Origin: Marivirga sericea
GTDB lineage: Bacteria; Bacteroidota; Bacteroidia; Cytophagales; Cyclobacteriaceae
Assembly: GCF_900177665.1 (NCBI RefSeq)
Contig: NZ_FXAW01000002.1
Coordinates: 62,001 to 126,000, forward strand
Reading direction: 5' to 3'
Length of the DNA stretch: 64,000 nucleotides
A program made the translations under genes and the position numbers. Of the stretch, positions 8,992-17,185 are shown piece after piece (the stretch's first letter is position 1; each line of letters begins with the position of its first letter). Under the pieces are notes generated by a model that saw only the letters and a program-made list of their open reading frames with translations, ran no database searches and was not told where the DNA came from.

Positions 8992-10752
8992 CTATCCATT
9001 ATAAATACTCTCAATCTCTTTTTGGTAGTTCCCTTCAATAATTTTCCTTTTTAAACTCAATTTCGCGGTGAGCTCGTGATTCTCTACCGTCCAAGCCTTT
9101 GGCAATAAAACAGTCTTTTTTATTCTTTCATATTGCGCAAATTGCTCATTGGATTTATCAATCTCCTTCTGAAATTTATCAATGATGTTTTGCTGCTCCA
9201 CCATTTCTGCATCTGAAGAATACGCTATTCCTTTATGATGGCACCATTCTCTTAAAGCATCAAAATTTGGAACAATTAAAGCACCTGGGAATTTTTGCCC
9301 GTCACCTACCACCATCGCCATTTCTATCAAAGTCGATTCTTTGAGTTTATTTTCAATGTATTGTGGAGCAACATATTTTCCACCTGATGTTTTAAACATC
9401 TCTTTTTTACGATCTGTGATTTTAAGGAATTTTCCATTGACCATTTCTCCAATATCACCAGTGTGAAACCATCCATCTTTGTCAATTACCTCATCTGTTT
9501 TTTCAGGTTGATTATAATAGCCTTTCATTATGTTCGGTCCTTTAGCCAGAACTTCTCCGTCTTCAGCAATCTTTATTTCCACACCAGGTAAGGCAGGGCC
9601 CACTGTTCCAATCAACATGTCTTCTTTATTATACCTGTTGAAGGCAATACCAGGCGAAGTTTCGGTCAAACCATAAGCTTCCAAAACTGGGATTTGTGCG
9701 GACCAGAAAATAGTAGCTAATCGGGGTTGCAGAGCAGCTCCACCAGAAGCAATCAATTTTATATTTCCTCCAACTGCTTCTCTCCATTTACTAAAGATGA
9801 GTTTGTTGGCTAATTTTAACTGGAAGTTATACCAAGCCCCTTGATTTTTATTTCGATCAAATTTGTGCCCCAAATTCAAAGCCCAGAAAAATAATGATTT
9901 CTTAATGCCGGTCAGATCCATTCCTTTGGCTACAATCTTATCATAGATCTTCTCCAGTAATCTAGGAACGGTGGTGAACATGTCCGGCTGAACCTCTTTT
10001 AAATTATCTCCAATCTTCTCTAGATTTTCAGCATAATAAACCGCTACACCCCTGTAAAGATAAAAGTATACACTAGTTCTTTCGAATATGTGGCAAAGGG
10101 GTAAAAAACTCAGCGATTTTTTTAATCCATCAACATCTAAATTTTCATTAACAGCTTTTGCATTGCTCAATACATTATGGTGAGTCAACATTACCCCCTT
10201 TGGATTTCCAGTTGTGCCTGAAGTGTAAATCAAAGTAACCAAATCTTCAGGTGTTACAGCATCTCGATATTCTTGTAAATCGGTTTGATCTGTCTCACCA
10301 GATTCTTTTAATTCAGTCCATTGCGGAACGCTCTGCAGTTTATCAAAAGAGTAAATATTTTTAATAAACTCAAGTCCTTCTGAGGCTTTTTTTACTTTAT
10401 CATAAAGCTCTTGATCTTCTGCAAAAACATATTTCAACCCTGAGTCCTCAAAAATAAACTTATAGTCTTTAGGCGTTATGGTAGGGTACATTGGCACACT
10501 CACTGCACCTATCTGCTGAAGTGCTAAGTCGATAAAATTCCATTCTGGTCTGTTTGAAGAAACTATTCCTACTTTATCGTTTTTGGCTAATCCCAATTTT
10601 AGAAAACCGCGAGAAATTGCGTCTACTATATTAATAACATCATCTGTGCTGTAGTTTTTCCAAACCCCATCATATTTATAAGAAAAAGTGTCGTTTAATG
10701 GATTGTTGGCTTTTTGATAATCCAATAAATCAAACAGTCGAGTAGGTTCCAT
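8992..10752 (-). CDS. Long-chain fatty acid--CoA ligase (AMP-forming)
   Basis: This 586-residue adenylate-forming enzyme would activate fatty acids to acyl-CoA through an acyl-AMP intermediate. The AMP-binding loop YTSGTTGNPKGVMLTH is near residue 180, the adenine-site motif EAYGLTETSPG follows in the middle, and the C-terminal hinge HTGDIGEMV leads to TDRKKEMFKTSGGKYVAP, whose lysines close the active site. The domain order and length match the FadD15/long-chain acyl-CoA synthetase group common in Bacteroidota. There is no signal peptide. It stands alone on the minus strand, 190 bases from the divergent small secreted protein gene. Confidence 0.93.
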   Translation of the reverse strand: MEPTRLFDLLDYQKANNPLNDTFSYKYDGVWKNYSTDDVINIVDAISRGFLKLGLAKNDKVGIVSSNRPEWNFIDLALQQIGAVSVPMYPTITPKDYKFIFEDSGLKYVFAEDQELYDKVKKASEGLEFIKNIYSFDKLQSVPQWTELKESGETDQTDLQEYRDAVTPEDLVTLIYTSGTTGNPKGVMLTHHNVLSNAKAVNENLDVDGLKKSLSFLPLCHIFERTSVYFYLYRGVAVYYAENLEKIGDNLKEVQPDMFTTVPRLLEKIYDKIVAKGMDLTGIKKSLFFWALNLGHKFDRNKNQGAWYNFQLKLANKLIFSKWREAVGGNIKLIASGGAALQPRLATIFWSAQIPVLEAYGLTETSPGIAFNRYNKEDMLIGTVGPALPGVEIKIAEDGEVLAKGPNIMKGYYNQPEKTDEVIDKDGWFHTGDIGEMVNGKFLKITDRKKEMFKTSGGKYVAPQYIENKLKESTLIEMAMVVGDGQKFPGALIVPNFDALREWCHHKGIAYSSDAEMVEQQNIIDKFQKEIDKSNEQFAQYERIKKTVLLPKAWTVENHELTAKLSLKRKIIEGNYQKEIESIYNG

Positions 10753-10886
10753 AGTGTAGAGAGATTTAAATTTTCATTAATATAAATGAAAAAAGAGCTA
10801 TTGCCATTCAAAACAAAAGGAAATTTTAAATTTTGGTATAAAATTAATTTAAACCTTACAACTTAGCGTAAGTTCTCCATAGGTTA

Positions 10887-10919
10887 TTGATATATATTCA
10901 TAATTATTCAATATATTTG
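10887..10919 (+). promoter_or_regulatory. Complete Bacteroidota promoter for the 10943 gene
   Basis: A -33 TTG at 10887-10889 and a -7 TATATTTG at 10912-10919 are separated by 22 bases, inside the accepted 17-23 range. The start codon at 10943 is 23 bases downstream, which supports the small rightward gene over the overlapping leftward frames. Confidence 0.55.
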
Positions 10920-10942
10920 ATAACATCAAAATGTAATAACTC

Positions 10943-11260
10943 ATGGATTTACTAAAAACCGGTATTATTATTTTATTACTAGGTGCGTTTTGCACATTTG
11001 ATGTTTCAGCCAAAGAAAAAGAAGAGAAAGAGAAGGCAAAAGTTGAAGCAGAACCCGATAAAAAGAAATGTGATAAGAGCGATTCTTTAAGTAGCTTACG
11101 AAATAGAGCAGTAGTAAAAGACAGCCTAAATGAAGAAAAGAGCAATGCTCCAAGTTCAATGTCTTCAATGTCTTACAATATTTTATTTCAAGTGATCTAT
11201 AGATACAGTTTTAAAGAGATTTTTGATTCTCCAGCAGCATCAGAAATTGTCACTAATTAA
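10943..11260 (+). CDS. Small secreted lysine/glutamate-rich protein, unknown function
   Basis: I do not recognise this 105-residue protein. Residues 1-23 are a typical Sec signal peptide (LLKTGIIILLLGAFCTFDVSA) that would be cut after VSA. A strongly charged stretch of alternating Lys and Glu follows at 24-45, then a serine-rich segment and a C-terminal part (YNILFQVIYRYSFKEIF) that could be an amphipathic strand or helix. Support for a real gene comes from the signal peptide, the well-spaced promoter at 10887-10919 and the hairpin after the stop. Overlapping leftward frames lack such support. It is monocistronic and converges on ndk. Confidence 0.6.
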   Translation: MDLLKTGIIILLLGAFCTFDVSAKEKEEKEKAKVEAEPDKKKCDKSDSLSSLRNRAVVKDSLNEEKSNAPSSMSSMSYNILFQVIYRYSFKEIFDSPAASEIVTN

Positions 11261-11264
11261 ATCG

Positions 11265-11300
11265 AAAAGAGACATCTACTAGCTCGCAAATGCCTCTTTT
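11265..11300. terminator. Bidirectional terminator between the 10943 gene and ndk
   Basis: AAAAGAGACA (11265-11274) pairs with TGCCTCTTTT (11291-11300) with one mismatch around a 16-base loop. Both strands end the stem with TTTT, so it can serve the two convergent genes. Confidence 0.6.
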
Positions 11301-11325
11301 ACGTTTGTAAATTGAAAGTCTTTAC

Positions 11326-11745
11326 TTAAAACTTTTCAATGTCTGCAAAGAAGAAACTTCCTTCGATTTGCGCATTTTCATCAGAATCAGAACCATGAAC
11401 TGCATTTGCTTCTATAGAAGTAGCAAATATTTTTCTGATTGTTCCTTCTTCAGCATCAGCAGGATTAGTTGCACCAATTAATTTTCTAAAATCTTCAACT
11501 GCATTATCTTTCTCCAAGATCATTGCCACTATATTTCCACTCGACATATAAGCAACTAAATCCTTATAGAAAGGACGCTCTTTATGAACGGCATAAAATT
11601 GCCCAGCTCTTTCTTCGCTTAATTTTGTCATTTTCATAGATACAATTCGGAATCCACCTTCCTCTATCATTTTAGTGATTGCGCCTATGTTATTTTCACC
11701 CACTGCATCGGGCTTAATCATCGTAAATGTTCTGTTTCCAGCCAT
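11326..11745 (-). CDS. ndk: Nucleoside diphosphate kinase
   Basis: This cytosolic enzyme (139 residues, normal length) balances NTP and dNTP pools by passing phosphate through a phosphohistidine. The catalytic His117 is in [13 protein letters not shown], and the N-terminal [11 protein letters not shown] and central [13 protein letters not shown] are family signatures. It is transcribed leftward, divergent from nrnA, with a TAAATTTG box at 11781-11788. In flavobacteria ndk, a DHH phosphoesterase and gldI are commonly neighbours, and the same order is seen here with FKBP lipoproteins after nrnA. Confidence 0.97.
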   Translation of the reverse strand: MAGNRTFTMIKPDAVGENNIGAITKMIEEGGFRIVSMKMTKLSEERAGQFYAVHKERPFYKDLVAYMSSGNIVAMILEKDNAVEDFRKLIGATNPADAEEGTIRKIFATSIEANAVHGSDSDENAQIEGSFFFADIEKF

Positions 11746-11780
11746 TGTGTTTATTTTATTGATTTGAATAAATTATGGTG

Positions 11781-11788
11781 CAAATTTA
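11781..11788 (-). promoter_or_regulatory. -7 promoter box for ndk
   Basis: The minus strand reads TAAATTTG, 35 bases before the ndk start codon. No clear -33 TTG is present. Confidence 0.5.
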
Positions 11789-11939
11789 AAGGATTAATCT
11801 GATATGAAATATTATATTTCCTTAAACTCATTATGAATTCATTTTTTTCATCAAGTCACAGTCCTTTAGGCGTTTGTTTTTCATGATTTTCTTGTCAACT
11901 TTGCAAATCAATTTAATCCCCACAGGGTTAATCTGATTC

Positions 11940-12983
11940 ATGCAGGATATTTTAAAGTTAAAAGAGGTTTTAGAAACACCTCAAAATATTGTAATTACAA
12001 CCCACCAAAAACCAGATGCTGATGCGTTAGGCAGTAGCTTGGGGATTTATAATTACCTCGTCAGGACTGGACATAATGCCACGGTGATCACACCTACAGA
12101 TTATCCCAAATTCCTTCATTGGATGAAGGGCAATGAGAATGTCATTGTGTTTAACGAAAACGGGAACGAAGAAAAATCAAGAAAGCTTGTGGAAGAAGCT
12201 GACCTCATTTTTTGTTTAGATTTTTCTAATCTTAAACGAATTAATGAGCTAGGAGATGCAGTTGGGGCTTCCAAAGCACATAAAGTATTGATTGATCACC
12301 ATCGTGATCCTGATGACTTTGCTGAATATGCTTACCATGATGTTGATTCAGCTTCAACAGCTCAATTAATTTTTAAATTAATTAAATTATTTGGTGATAA
12401 AGAACAAGTGGATAGCGATACTGCAGATTGTCTCTATGCTGGTATCATGACTGATACGGGATCTTTTAAGCATCCAAACACGACACAAGAAGTTCATGAA
12501 ATAGTAGCGGAATTAATTAGCTTAGGGGCAAATAATTCAGAAGTTTCCAGATTGATATACGATACTAACTCCTTAGATCGTTTGAAATTCTTAGGCTTTG
12601 CCTTGAGCGAAAGACTAACAGTTTTTGAAAATGAGCGTGCAGCTTATTTCGCCATTTCGATGGAAGATTTAAAAAGATTTAATTCCAAAACAGGAGATAC
12701 GGAAGGATTGGTAAATTATGCGCTGTCGGTTGATGGTATAACAATGGCAGCGCTTTTCACCGAAACCGAGGATGGGACAAAATTATCTTTAAGGTCTATA
12801 GGCGACTTTGAAGTGAATGCATTAGCGGGAGAGTATTTTAAAGGTGGGGGGCATAAAAATGCGGCCGGAGGAAAAGTGGAAATGAGCTTGCAAGAAACTG
12901 TAAATTTATTTGATAAAATTATAAAGGAATATTCGTCACAATTACAAAACAGAGAAAAAATAGAAGTATATGAACAATTATAA
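11940..12983 (+). CDS. nrnA: DHH-family phosphoesterase, NrnA-type nanoRNase/pAp phosphatase
   Basis: NrnA proteins degrade 2-5-mer RNAs and dephosphorylate 3'-phosphoadenosine 5'-phosphate in the cytosol using Mn ions. The metal ligands are visible as H22, D26 and D28 in THQKPDADALGSS, as D94 in the segment FCLDFS, and as D119-H120-H121 in LIDHHRDPDD. The DHHA1 substrate-binding motif GGGHKNAAGG is near the C terminus. The length (347) is typical. It begins a rightward run of genes: the next gene starts 14 bases before its stop, implying translational coupling to the FKBP lipoproteins. Confidence 0.93.
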   Translation: MQDILKLKEVLETPQNIVITTHQKPDADALGSSLGIYNYLVRTGHNATVITPTDYPKFLHWMKGNENVIVFNENGNEEKSRKLVEEADLIFCLDFSNLKRINELGDAVGASKAHKVLIDHHRDPDDFAEYAYHDVDSASTAQLIFKLIKLFGDKEQVDSDTADCLYAGIMTDTGSFKHPNTTQEVHEIVAELISLGANNSEVSRLIYDTNSLDRLKFLGFALSERLTVFENERAAYFAISMEDLKRFNSKTGDTEGLVNYALSVDGITMAALFTETEDGTKLSLRSIGDFEVNALAGEYFKGGGHKNAAGGKVEMSLQETVNLFDKIIKEYSSQLQNREKIEVYEQL

Positions 12984-13902
12984 AAACTTAGCAATTGCAT
13001 TGATATCAATTATGTTGTTGGGAGCTTGCAATAGTGAGAAAAAAGAAAAAACAGCAGATGGAGTAGAATACGTATTAGTTGAGTCTGAAAATGGCGCTAA
13101 TTTTGAGGAAGGAGATTTTGCTATCTTTTCCTTGAAACTAGTTGATAGCAAAGATTCTGTTCTTTTAGATAGCGAAGAAGTAGGAGAATTGCCCGTGCAA
13201 ATTAATGATTCTATTCTGTCCAAAAGAGGGCCATTATTTTCCATTTTGAAAGAATTGCAACTTGGAGATAGCATCAAAACAAAGCTTACAGCAAGTCAGG
13301 TGTTAACAGAAGGTTTTAATCAGCCAGTGGCAGAGGACAAAGAAGCAGGTGAAAATTTGACAGTTTATGCGAAAGCGATTCAAAAACTTGATACTGCTGG
13401 GTTTATGGAATGGCAACAGCAAAAAAGAGCTGAGGCTATGGAGAAGATGAAGGAGGATGCGGAAAAGCAAAAAGGCATTGATGATCAGTTAATCAAAGAT
13501 TTTTTATCTAAAAACGGAATTGAGGCAGAAAGAACAGAATCTGGCTTGTATTATATGATTACAGAAGAGACTTCTGGTGAGAAGCCGGCACCAGGTGATA
13601 CTGTGAGCGTAAATTATGTTGGAAAATTAATGGATGGAACGGTATTTGACACTTCTTTCGAGGACATAGCTAAAGAGGCTGATATTTACAATCCAGAAAG
13701 AGAATACGGACCGATAGAGATTCCGATTGGAAAAGGAAGAGTAATAAGAGGATGGGACGAAGGCATAATGCTACTTAATGAAGGAAGTGAAGCTACTTTA
13801 TTCATCCCGTCAGGATTAGCATATGGATCTCGCGCAGCTGGCGCTAAAATTCCGGCAAACTCATCATTGGTATTTGATGTTGAGCTAGTGGAGGTAAAAT
13901 AA
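12970..13902 (+). CDS. FKBP-type peptidyl-prolyl isomerase lipoprotein, two FKBP units (GldI-like)
   Basis: A lipoprotein signal ends at Cys20 (MLLGACNSE), so this 310-residue protein is anchored in an envelope membrane. Residues about 35-130 look like a degenerate FKBP fold (EGDFAIFSLKLVDSKDSVLL), then a lysine/glutamate-rich helix (MEWQQQKRAEAMEKMKED) leads to a canonical FKBP domain at 200-310 with VNYVGKLMDGTVFDTS, VIRGWDEGI and GLAYGSRAAGAKIP. It should catalyse prolyl cis-trans isomerisation of exported proteins. The nrnA-FKBP order and the gliding genes elsewhere in the window suggest a GldI relative, which is inference. Confidence 0.85.
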   Translation: MNNYKNLAIALISIMLLGACNSEKKEKTADGVEYVLVESENGANFEEGDFAIFSLKLVDSKDSVLLDSEEVGELPVQINDSILSKRGPLFSILKELQLGDSIKTKLTASQVLTEGFNQPVAEDKEAGENLTVYAKAIQKLDTAGFMEWQQQKRAEAMEKMKEDAEKQKGIDDQLIKDFLSKNGIEAERTESGLYYMITEETSGEKPAPGDTVSVNYVGKLMDGTVFDTSFEDIAKEADIYNPEREYGPIEIPIGKGRVIRGWDEGIMLLNEGSEATLFIPSGLAYGSRAAGAKIPANSSLVFDVELVEVK

Positions 13903-13903
13903 T

Positions 13904-14443
13904 ATGAAAAGGATACTATATTTTATGATAGCAGGGCTCATGGCAGTCCTGTTTTCATCTTGTGATGAGGATTGTGAAAATGAAAGAGGAGAATGTCCTG
14001 AAGAACAATTAGCTAAGGATGTTAATATTATAGAAGAATACTTAGCTGAGAATAATTTAACTGCAGAGAGAGATCCTTCTTATGATTTATTTTATATAAT
14101 CGAAGAAGAGGGAAGCGGCCCAAACCCATCTAATGGCGAACAGGTAGAAGTAAATTATGTTGGAAAATTCCTTGATGGAAAGGTGTTTGATACTTCTATT
14201 GAATCTGTGGCTCAAGATGAAGGAATATTTAGTGCATCAAGAACTTACGAACCTTTCAGTTTCACTTTGGGACAAAGACAAGTGATTTTAGGTTGGGATG
14301 TAGGTATCAAATTATTGAATGAAGGAGGTAAGGCTACATTAATATTACCTTCCTATATGGCCTATGGTCCGAGAGGTGGAGGTTCAATACCGCCAAATAC
14401 TGTTTTACTGTTTGAAGTAGAATTAGTGAATATCAACAATTAA
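13904..14443 (+). CDS. FKBP-type peptidyl-prolyl isomerase lipoprotein (second copy)
   Basis: This 179-residue lipoprotein (Cys20 in LFSSCDEDC) carries one complete FKBP domain: VNYVGKFLDGKVFDTS, the WDVG tryptophan of the active-site floor (VILGWDVGIKLL), and YMAYGPRGGGSIPPN. It begins one base after the preceding FKBP stop. A 20-base segment at 14150-14169 is identical to 13609-13628 in the previous gene, and together with the parallel layout this points to tandem duplication. Expected role: folding of exported proteins in the periplasm. It may be the GldI equivalent instead of its neighbour; the sequence alone does not decide. Confidence 0.86.
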   Translation: MKRILYFMIAGLMAVLFSSCDEDCENERGECPEEQLAKDVNIIEEYLAENNLTAERDPSYDLFYIIEEEGSGPNPSNGEQVEVNYVGKFLDGKVFDTSIESVAQDEGIFSASRTYEPFSFTLGQRQVILGWDVGIKLLNEGGKATLILPSYMAYGPRGGGSIPPNTVLLFEVELVNINN

Positions 14444-14455
14444 AAATCATCAAGA

Positions 14456-14953
14456 ATGATCAAGTATTTGTTATCGTTAAGTGTAATACTTTTAGGTTTT
14501 GTTTCTTGTCAGTCTGAAGTTCAATGTAATGAGTCTCCTGAGATTTCAGCTGATCAAGCGAATTTGGAAACTCAAATTAGCGAAATAGAATCTTATTTAG
14601 AATCTGAAGGGATAGAATACAGGACTCACCCTTCTGGTATCAGGTATTCTGTTATTGAATCTGGTACTGGCAATTCTCCTAATTTCTGTTCAGGTGTAGC
14701 AATTGATTATGAGGGAAGAGTTTTAGGCAATGATGAAGTATTCATTTCAGGAATTGGGACTCAGATTTCATTACGATCTAATCAGGTGGTAGCAGGTTTT
14801 AAGATTGCGCTTAGTTTAATGAACCGCAGTGCTGAATATAGATTGTTTATTCCGGGAGAGTTACTGATCAATAAGGGAATTAGTGAGGTTGTCCCAAGAA
14901 ATATACCAGACGGAGACAATGTTGAGTTTCGTGTTAGACTAAATAGTTATTAA
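14456..14953 (+). CDS. Degenerate FKBP-like lipoprotein (third copy)
   Basis: This is a 165-residue lipoprotein (Cys18 in GFVSCQSEV) with the same outline as its two upstream neighbours: a short helix (ISEIESYLESEGI), then SGIRYSVIESGTGNSP and a fold aligning to FKBP. The active-site residues are gone: VFDTS is replaced by VFISG, the GWD tryptophan by GFK, and the AYG loop by LIN. It probably lacks isomerase activity and may bind partners or be drifting. It lies 12 bases after the second FKBP and 4 bases before rdgB, so it is within the same transcript. Confidence 0.75.
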   Translation: MIKYLLSLSVILLGFVSCQSEVQCNESPEISADQANLETQISEIESYLESEGIEYRTHPSGIRYSVIESGTGNSPNFCSGVAIDYEGRVLGNDEVFISGIGTQISLRSNQVVAGFKIALSLMNRSAEYRLFIPGELLINKGISEVVPRNIPDGDNVEFRVRLNSY

Positions 14954-14957
14954 TACT

Positions 14958-15536
14958 GTGAAACTTTGCTTCGCTACCAATAATGCCAATAAAATCAAGG
15001 AAGTATCCCATCTTCTAGGAGTAGAGTTTCAGCTACTCAGTTTACAGGATATAGGTTGCCATGAAGAACTGAGAGAAGATCAAAGTACCTTGGAAGGTAA
15101 TGCTCAACAAAAAGCTGCTTACGTTTTCGATAATTACAATATCAGTTGTTTTGCAGACGATACCGGTTTGGAGGTGGAGGCTTTAAATAGCGAACCTGGA
15201 GTTTTTTCTGCTCGCTATGCCGGGCCTCAGCGTTCGGATGAAGATAATATGGCGCTACTGTTGGAGAGACTGGATGCATCACCAAATAGGCAAGCTAGAT
15301 TTAGAACGGTTATTTGTGCATTCATTGGAGATCAAAAACATTTCTTCGAAGGGATAGTAGAAGGGGAAATAGCCTCGGCCCATAATGGGGATGAAGGATT
15401 CGGTTATGATCCGATTTTCATTCCAAATGGTTATTCGCAAACATTTGCTCAGATGAGCTTAGAAGAGAAAAATAAAATTTCACATCGATCGATAGCTGTG
15501 AGAAAACTAGTCGATTTTTTACAAACAAATTCATAA
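14958..15536 (+). CDS. rdgB: XTP/dITP diphosphatase (non-canonical purine NTPase)
   Basis: RdgB/HAM1 hydrolyses dITP, ITP and XTP to monophosphates, keeping deaminated purines out of DNA. The start is a GTG at 14958, which gives the canonical N terminus MKLCFATNNANKIKEV. Other family marks are FADDTGLEVEALNSEPGVFSARYAG, of which the FADDTGLEVEAL part carries the metal-binding aspartates, and the C-terminal EKNKISHRSIA, which recognises the base. The length of 192 is normal. It follows the third FKBP lipoprotein by 4 bases. Confidence 0.96.
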   Translation: MKLCFATNNANKIKEVSHLLGVEFQLLSLQDIGCHEELREDQSTLEGNAQQKAAYVFDNYNISCFADDTGLEVEALNSEPGVFSARYAGPQRSDEDNMALLLERLDASPNRQARFRTVICAFIGDQKHFFEGIVEGEIASAHNGDEGFGYDPIFIPNGYSQTFAQMSLEEKNKISHRSIAVRKLVDFLQTNS

Positions 15537-15552
15537 AGCGCATATAAAACAG

Positions 15553-15560
15553 TAGTTTTG
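15553..15560 (+). promoter_or_regulatory. -7 box giving a leaderless udk transcript
   Basis: TAGTTTTG at 15553-15560 matches TAnnTTTG and ends only 5 bases before the udk ATG at 15566. Transcription should start at or within a few bases of the ATG, so a transcript from it would be leaderless. No clear -33 TTG is seen; udk may also be reached by read-through from rdgB. Confidence 0.5.
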
Positions 15561-15565
15561 CATTC

Positions 15566-16183
15566 ATGATTAATCCATTCATTGTAGGCATCACGGGAGG
15601 AAGTGCATCAGGCAAAACGATGTTTTTGAAAAGTTTGCTCGACCATTTCCCGAAAGATGAAATTTGCTTAGTTTCTCAAGACAATTATTATAAAGATCGA
15701 CATCTACAACCGAAGGACGAAAATGGTGTGGAAAACTTCGATACTCCCCAGTCAATAGAGTTTGACGATTACGCTCGTGATATCAAAATGCTCAAAGAGG
15801 GTAAGGCAGTGAGTCGAAAGGAATATACATTTAACAATCCTGATGTCGTGCCTAAGATGTTGGAATTCAAGCCTTCCAAAATTATAGTGGTGGAAGGATT
15901 ATTTGTTTTTTATTTTCCAGAGCTTGCGCGCTTGCTTGATCTGAAAGTATTTATCGATGCTAAGGATTACGTAAAGCTCAAAAGGAGAATTATGAGAGAT
16001 AATTCAGAACGGGGTTATGACCTTGATGATGTCTTGTATCGTTATGAAAAACATGTAGCGCCTACCTATGAAAAATATATTGATCCTTTTAAATATGATG
16101 CCGATATAATTGTTCCTAATAATAATAAATTTGATAAAGGCTTAGAAGTTTTAGTATCTTACCTCAAAAATGTGAGCTCATGA
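15566..16183 (+). CDS. udk: Uridine kinase
   Basis: Uridine kinase phosphorylates uridine and cytidine for pyrimidine salvage. The P-loop is at residues 8-18 (GITGGSASGKT); then come SQDNYYKD, the family motif NFDTPQSIEFD, VVEGLFVFY and the arginine-rich lid RRIMRDNSERGYDLDD. The length of 205 is usual. A -7 promoter box lies 5 bases before the ATG. The next gene, a KtrA-type protein, overlaps its stop by 4 bases (ATGA), so these two are translationally coupled although unrelated in function. Confidence 0.95.
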   Translation: MINPFIVGITGGSASGKTMFLKSLLDHFPKDEICLVSQDNYYKDRHLQPKDENGVENFDTPQSIEFDDYARDIKMLKEGKAVSRKEYTFNNPDVVPKMLEFKPSKIIVVEGLFVFYFPELARLLDLKVFIDAKDYVKLKRRIMRDNSERGYDLDDVLYRYEKHVAPTYEKYIDPFKYDADIIVPNNNKFDKGLEVLVSYLKNVSS

Positions 16184-16872
16184 CCAATCGCTTTGCAGTA
16201 ATCGGATTAGGACAGTTTGGTGAATCGATCGCTAGAACATTAAGTGATAGTGGTGCAGAAGTGTTAGCTATCGATATTGATCTTGACAAGGTGGAATCAA
16301 TAAAAGATGATGTGGCTTATGCAGTTGCTTTAGATTCCACTGATGTGAAAGCCCTTAAAGCGCAAAACATTCAGGATATGGATGCTGTGGTTGTGGCCAT
16401 AGGTGAGAATTTTGAAGGGCTTTTATTAACAACTGTGCTTTTGTTAGAGTTGGAAGTAGAGCGTATTATTGCCCGTGCAGCCAATGCTCAGCAACGTATG
16501 ATTTTGGAAAAAATGGGTGTGGAGGAAATTCTTTCCCCGGAAGAAACCGTGGGTAAAACCGTTGCAGAAATGCTCTTGCATCCCAATATGAAATCATTCC
16601 TTCCATTGCCTGATGATTATGAAATAGTTGAAATTAATACTCCTAATAGAGTAGTGGATCAAACCATCAGCGAAATAGGTCTGCGAGAAAAGTATAACCT
16701 TAACTTGATTACGGTTAAAAGGCTATATGACGAAAAAGTGGAGGGCGAATTAAAACAGGTAGAACACATCATAGGTGTTCCAAGAGCTGATACCTTCCTT
16801 AAAGAAACCGACATCATGATTCTTTTGGGCAAATCGAAGGATGTGAATAAGTTTATTGAGGTGAATAAGTAG
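16180..16872 (+). CDS. ktrA: TrkA/KtrA-family potassium transport regulatory subunit
   Basis: This 230-residue cytosolic protein has an RCK_N Rossmann domain (residues 1-125) with the nucleotide motif GLGQFG and acidic DID at the end of the second strand, followed by an RCK_C domain (about 145-225). Such subunits bind ATP/ADP or NAD and gate a membrane partner KtrB/TrkH. No channel gene is adjacent here, so the partner must be elsewhere. It overlaps udk by 4 bases. Confidence 0.88.
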   Translation: MTNRFAVIGLGQFGESIARTLSDSGAEVLAIDIDLDKVESIKDDVAYAVALDSTDVKALKAQNIQDMDAVVVAIGENFEGLLLTTVLLLELEVERIIARAANAQQRMILEKMGVEEILSPEETVGKTVAEMLLHPNMKSFLPLPDDYEIVEINTPNRVVDQTISEIGLREKYNLNLITVKRLYDEKVEGELKQVEHIIGVPRADTFLKETDIMILLGKSKDVNKFIEVNK

Positions 16873-16935
16873 GCGACTTTAACATTTTAACGTTTCGGTG
16901 GTTCATACAATACTACTTTTTAACCTAAAGAGACC

Positions 16936-17085
16936 ATGCAGAATTCCACCTTTGTAAAACTTCTACTCCTTATCGTTTCCTTTGGCATCTTTTTGTTCAA
17001 TTCTACCTACGGTATTATATCCGTAATAGTGATGCAAGGAACTATATTTTTACTAGAGTACAGGAAAAGAAAACTCAAGAAGTGA
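16936..17085 (+). CDS. 49-residue single- or double-span membrane protein
   Basis: A short open frame encodes MQNSTFVKLLLLIVSFGIFL followed by a second hydrophobic stretch (YGIISVIVMQGTIFLL) and a basic tail EYRKRKLKK. Two hydrophobic segments and a positive C terminus fit a small inner membrane protein. It lies 63 bases downstream of the ktrA stop in the same direction. Coding status is inferred from composition; there is no clear promoter or ribosome binding site, and I do not recognise the family. Confidence 0.4.
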   Translation: MQNSTFVKLLLLIVSFGIFLFNSTYGIISVIVMQGTIFLLEYRKRKLKK

Positions 17086-17185
17086 TATTGTAAGGGGCAT
17101 AAGCTAGAAAGGTATCTTATTTCTCTAGTTGATTTAAGTATAATTTGTAAATTGGTTTCAACCTTAAATTTTACTGCCCTACTTC

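Noticed and set aside
10849-11168. Two leftward frames opposite the small secreted protein
   Set aside because: They overlap the 10943-11260 gene, which has a signal peptide and a well-spaced promoter; the leftward frames have neither.
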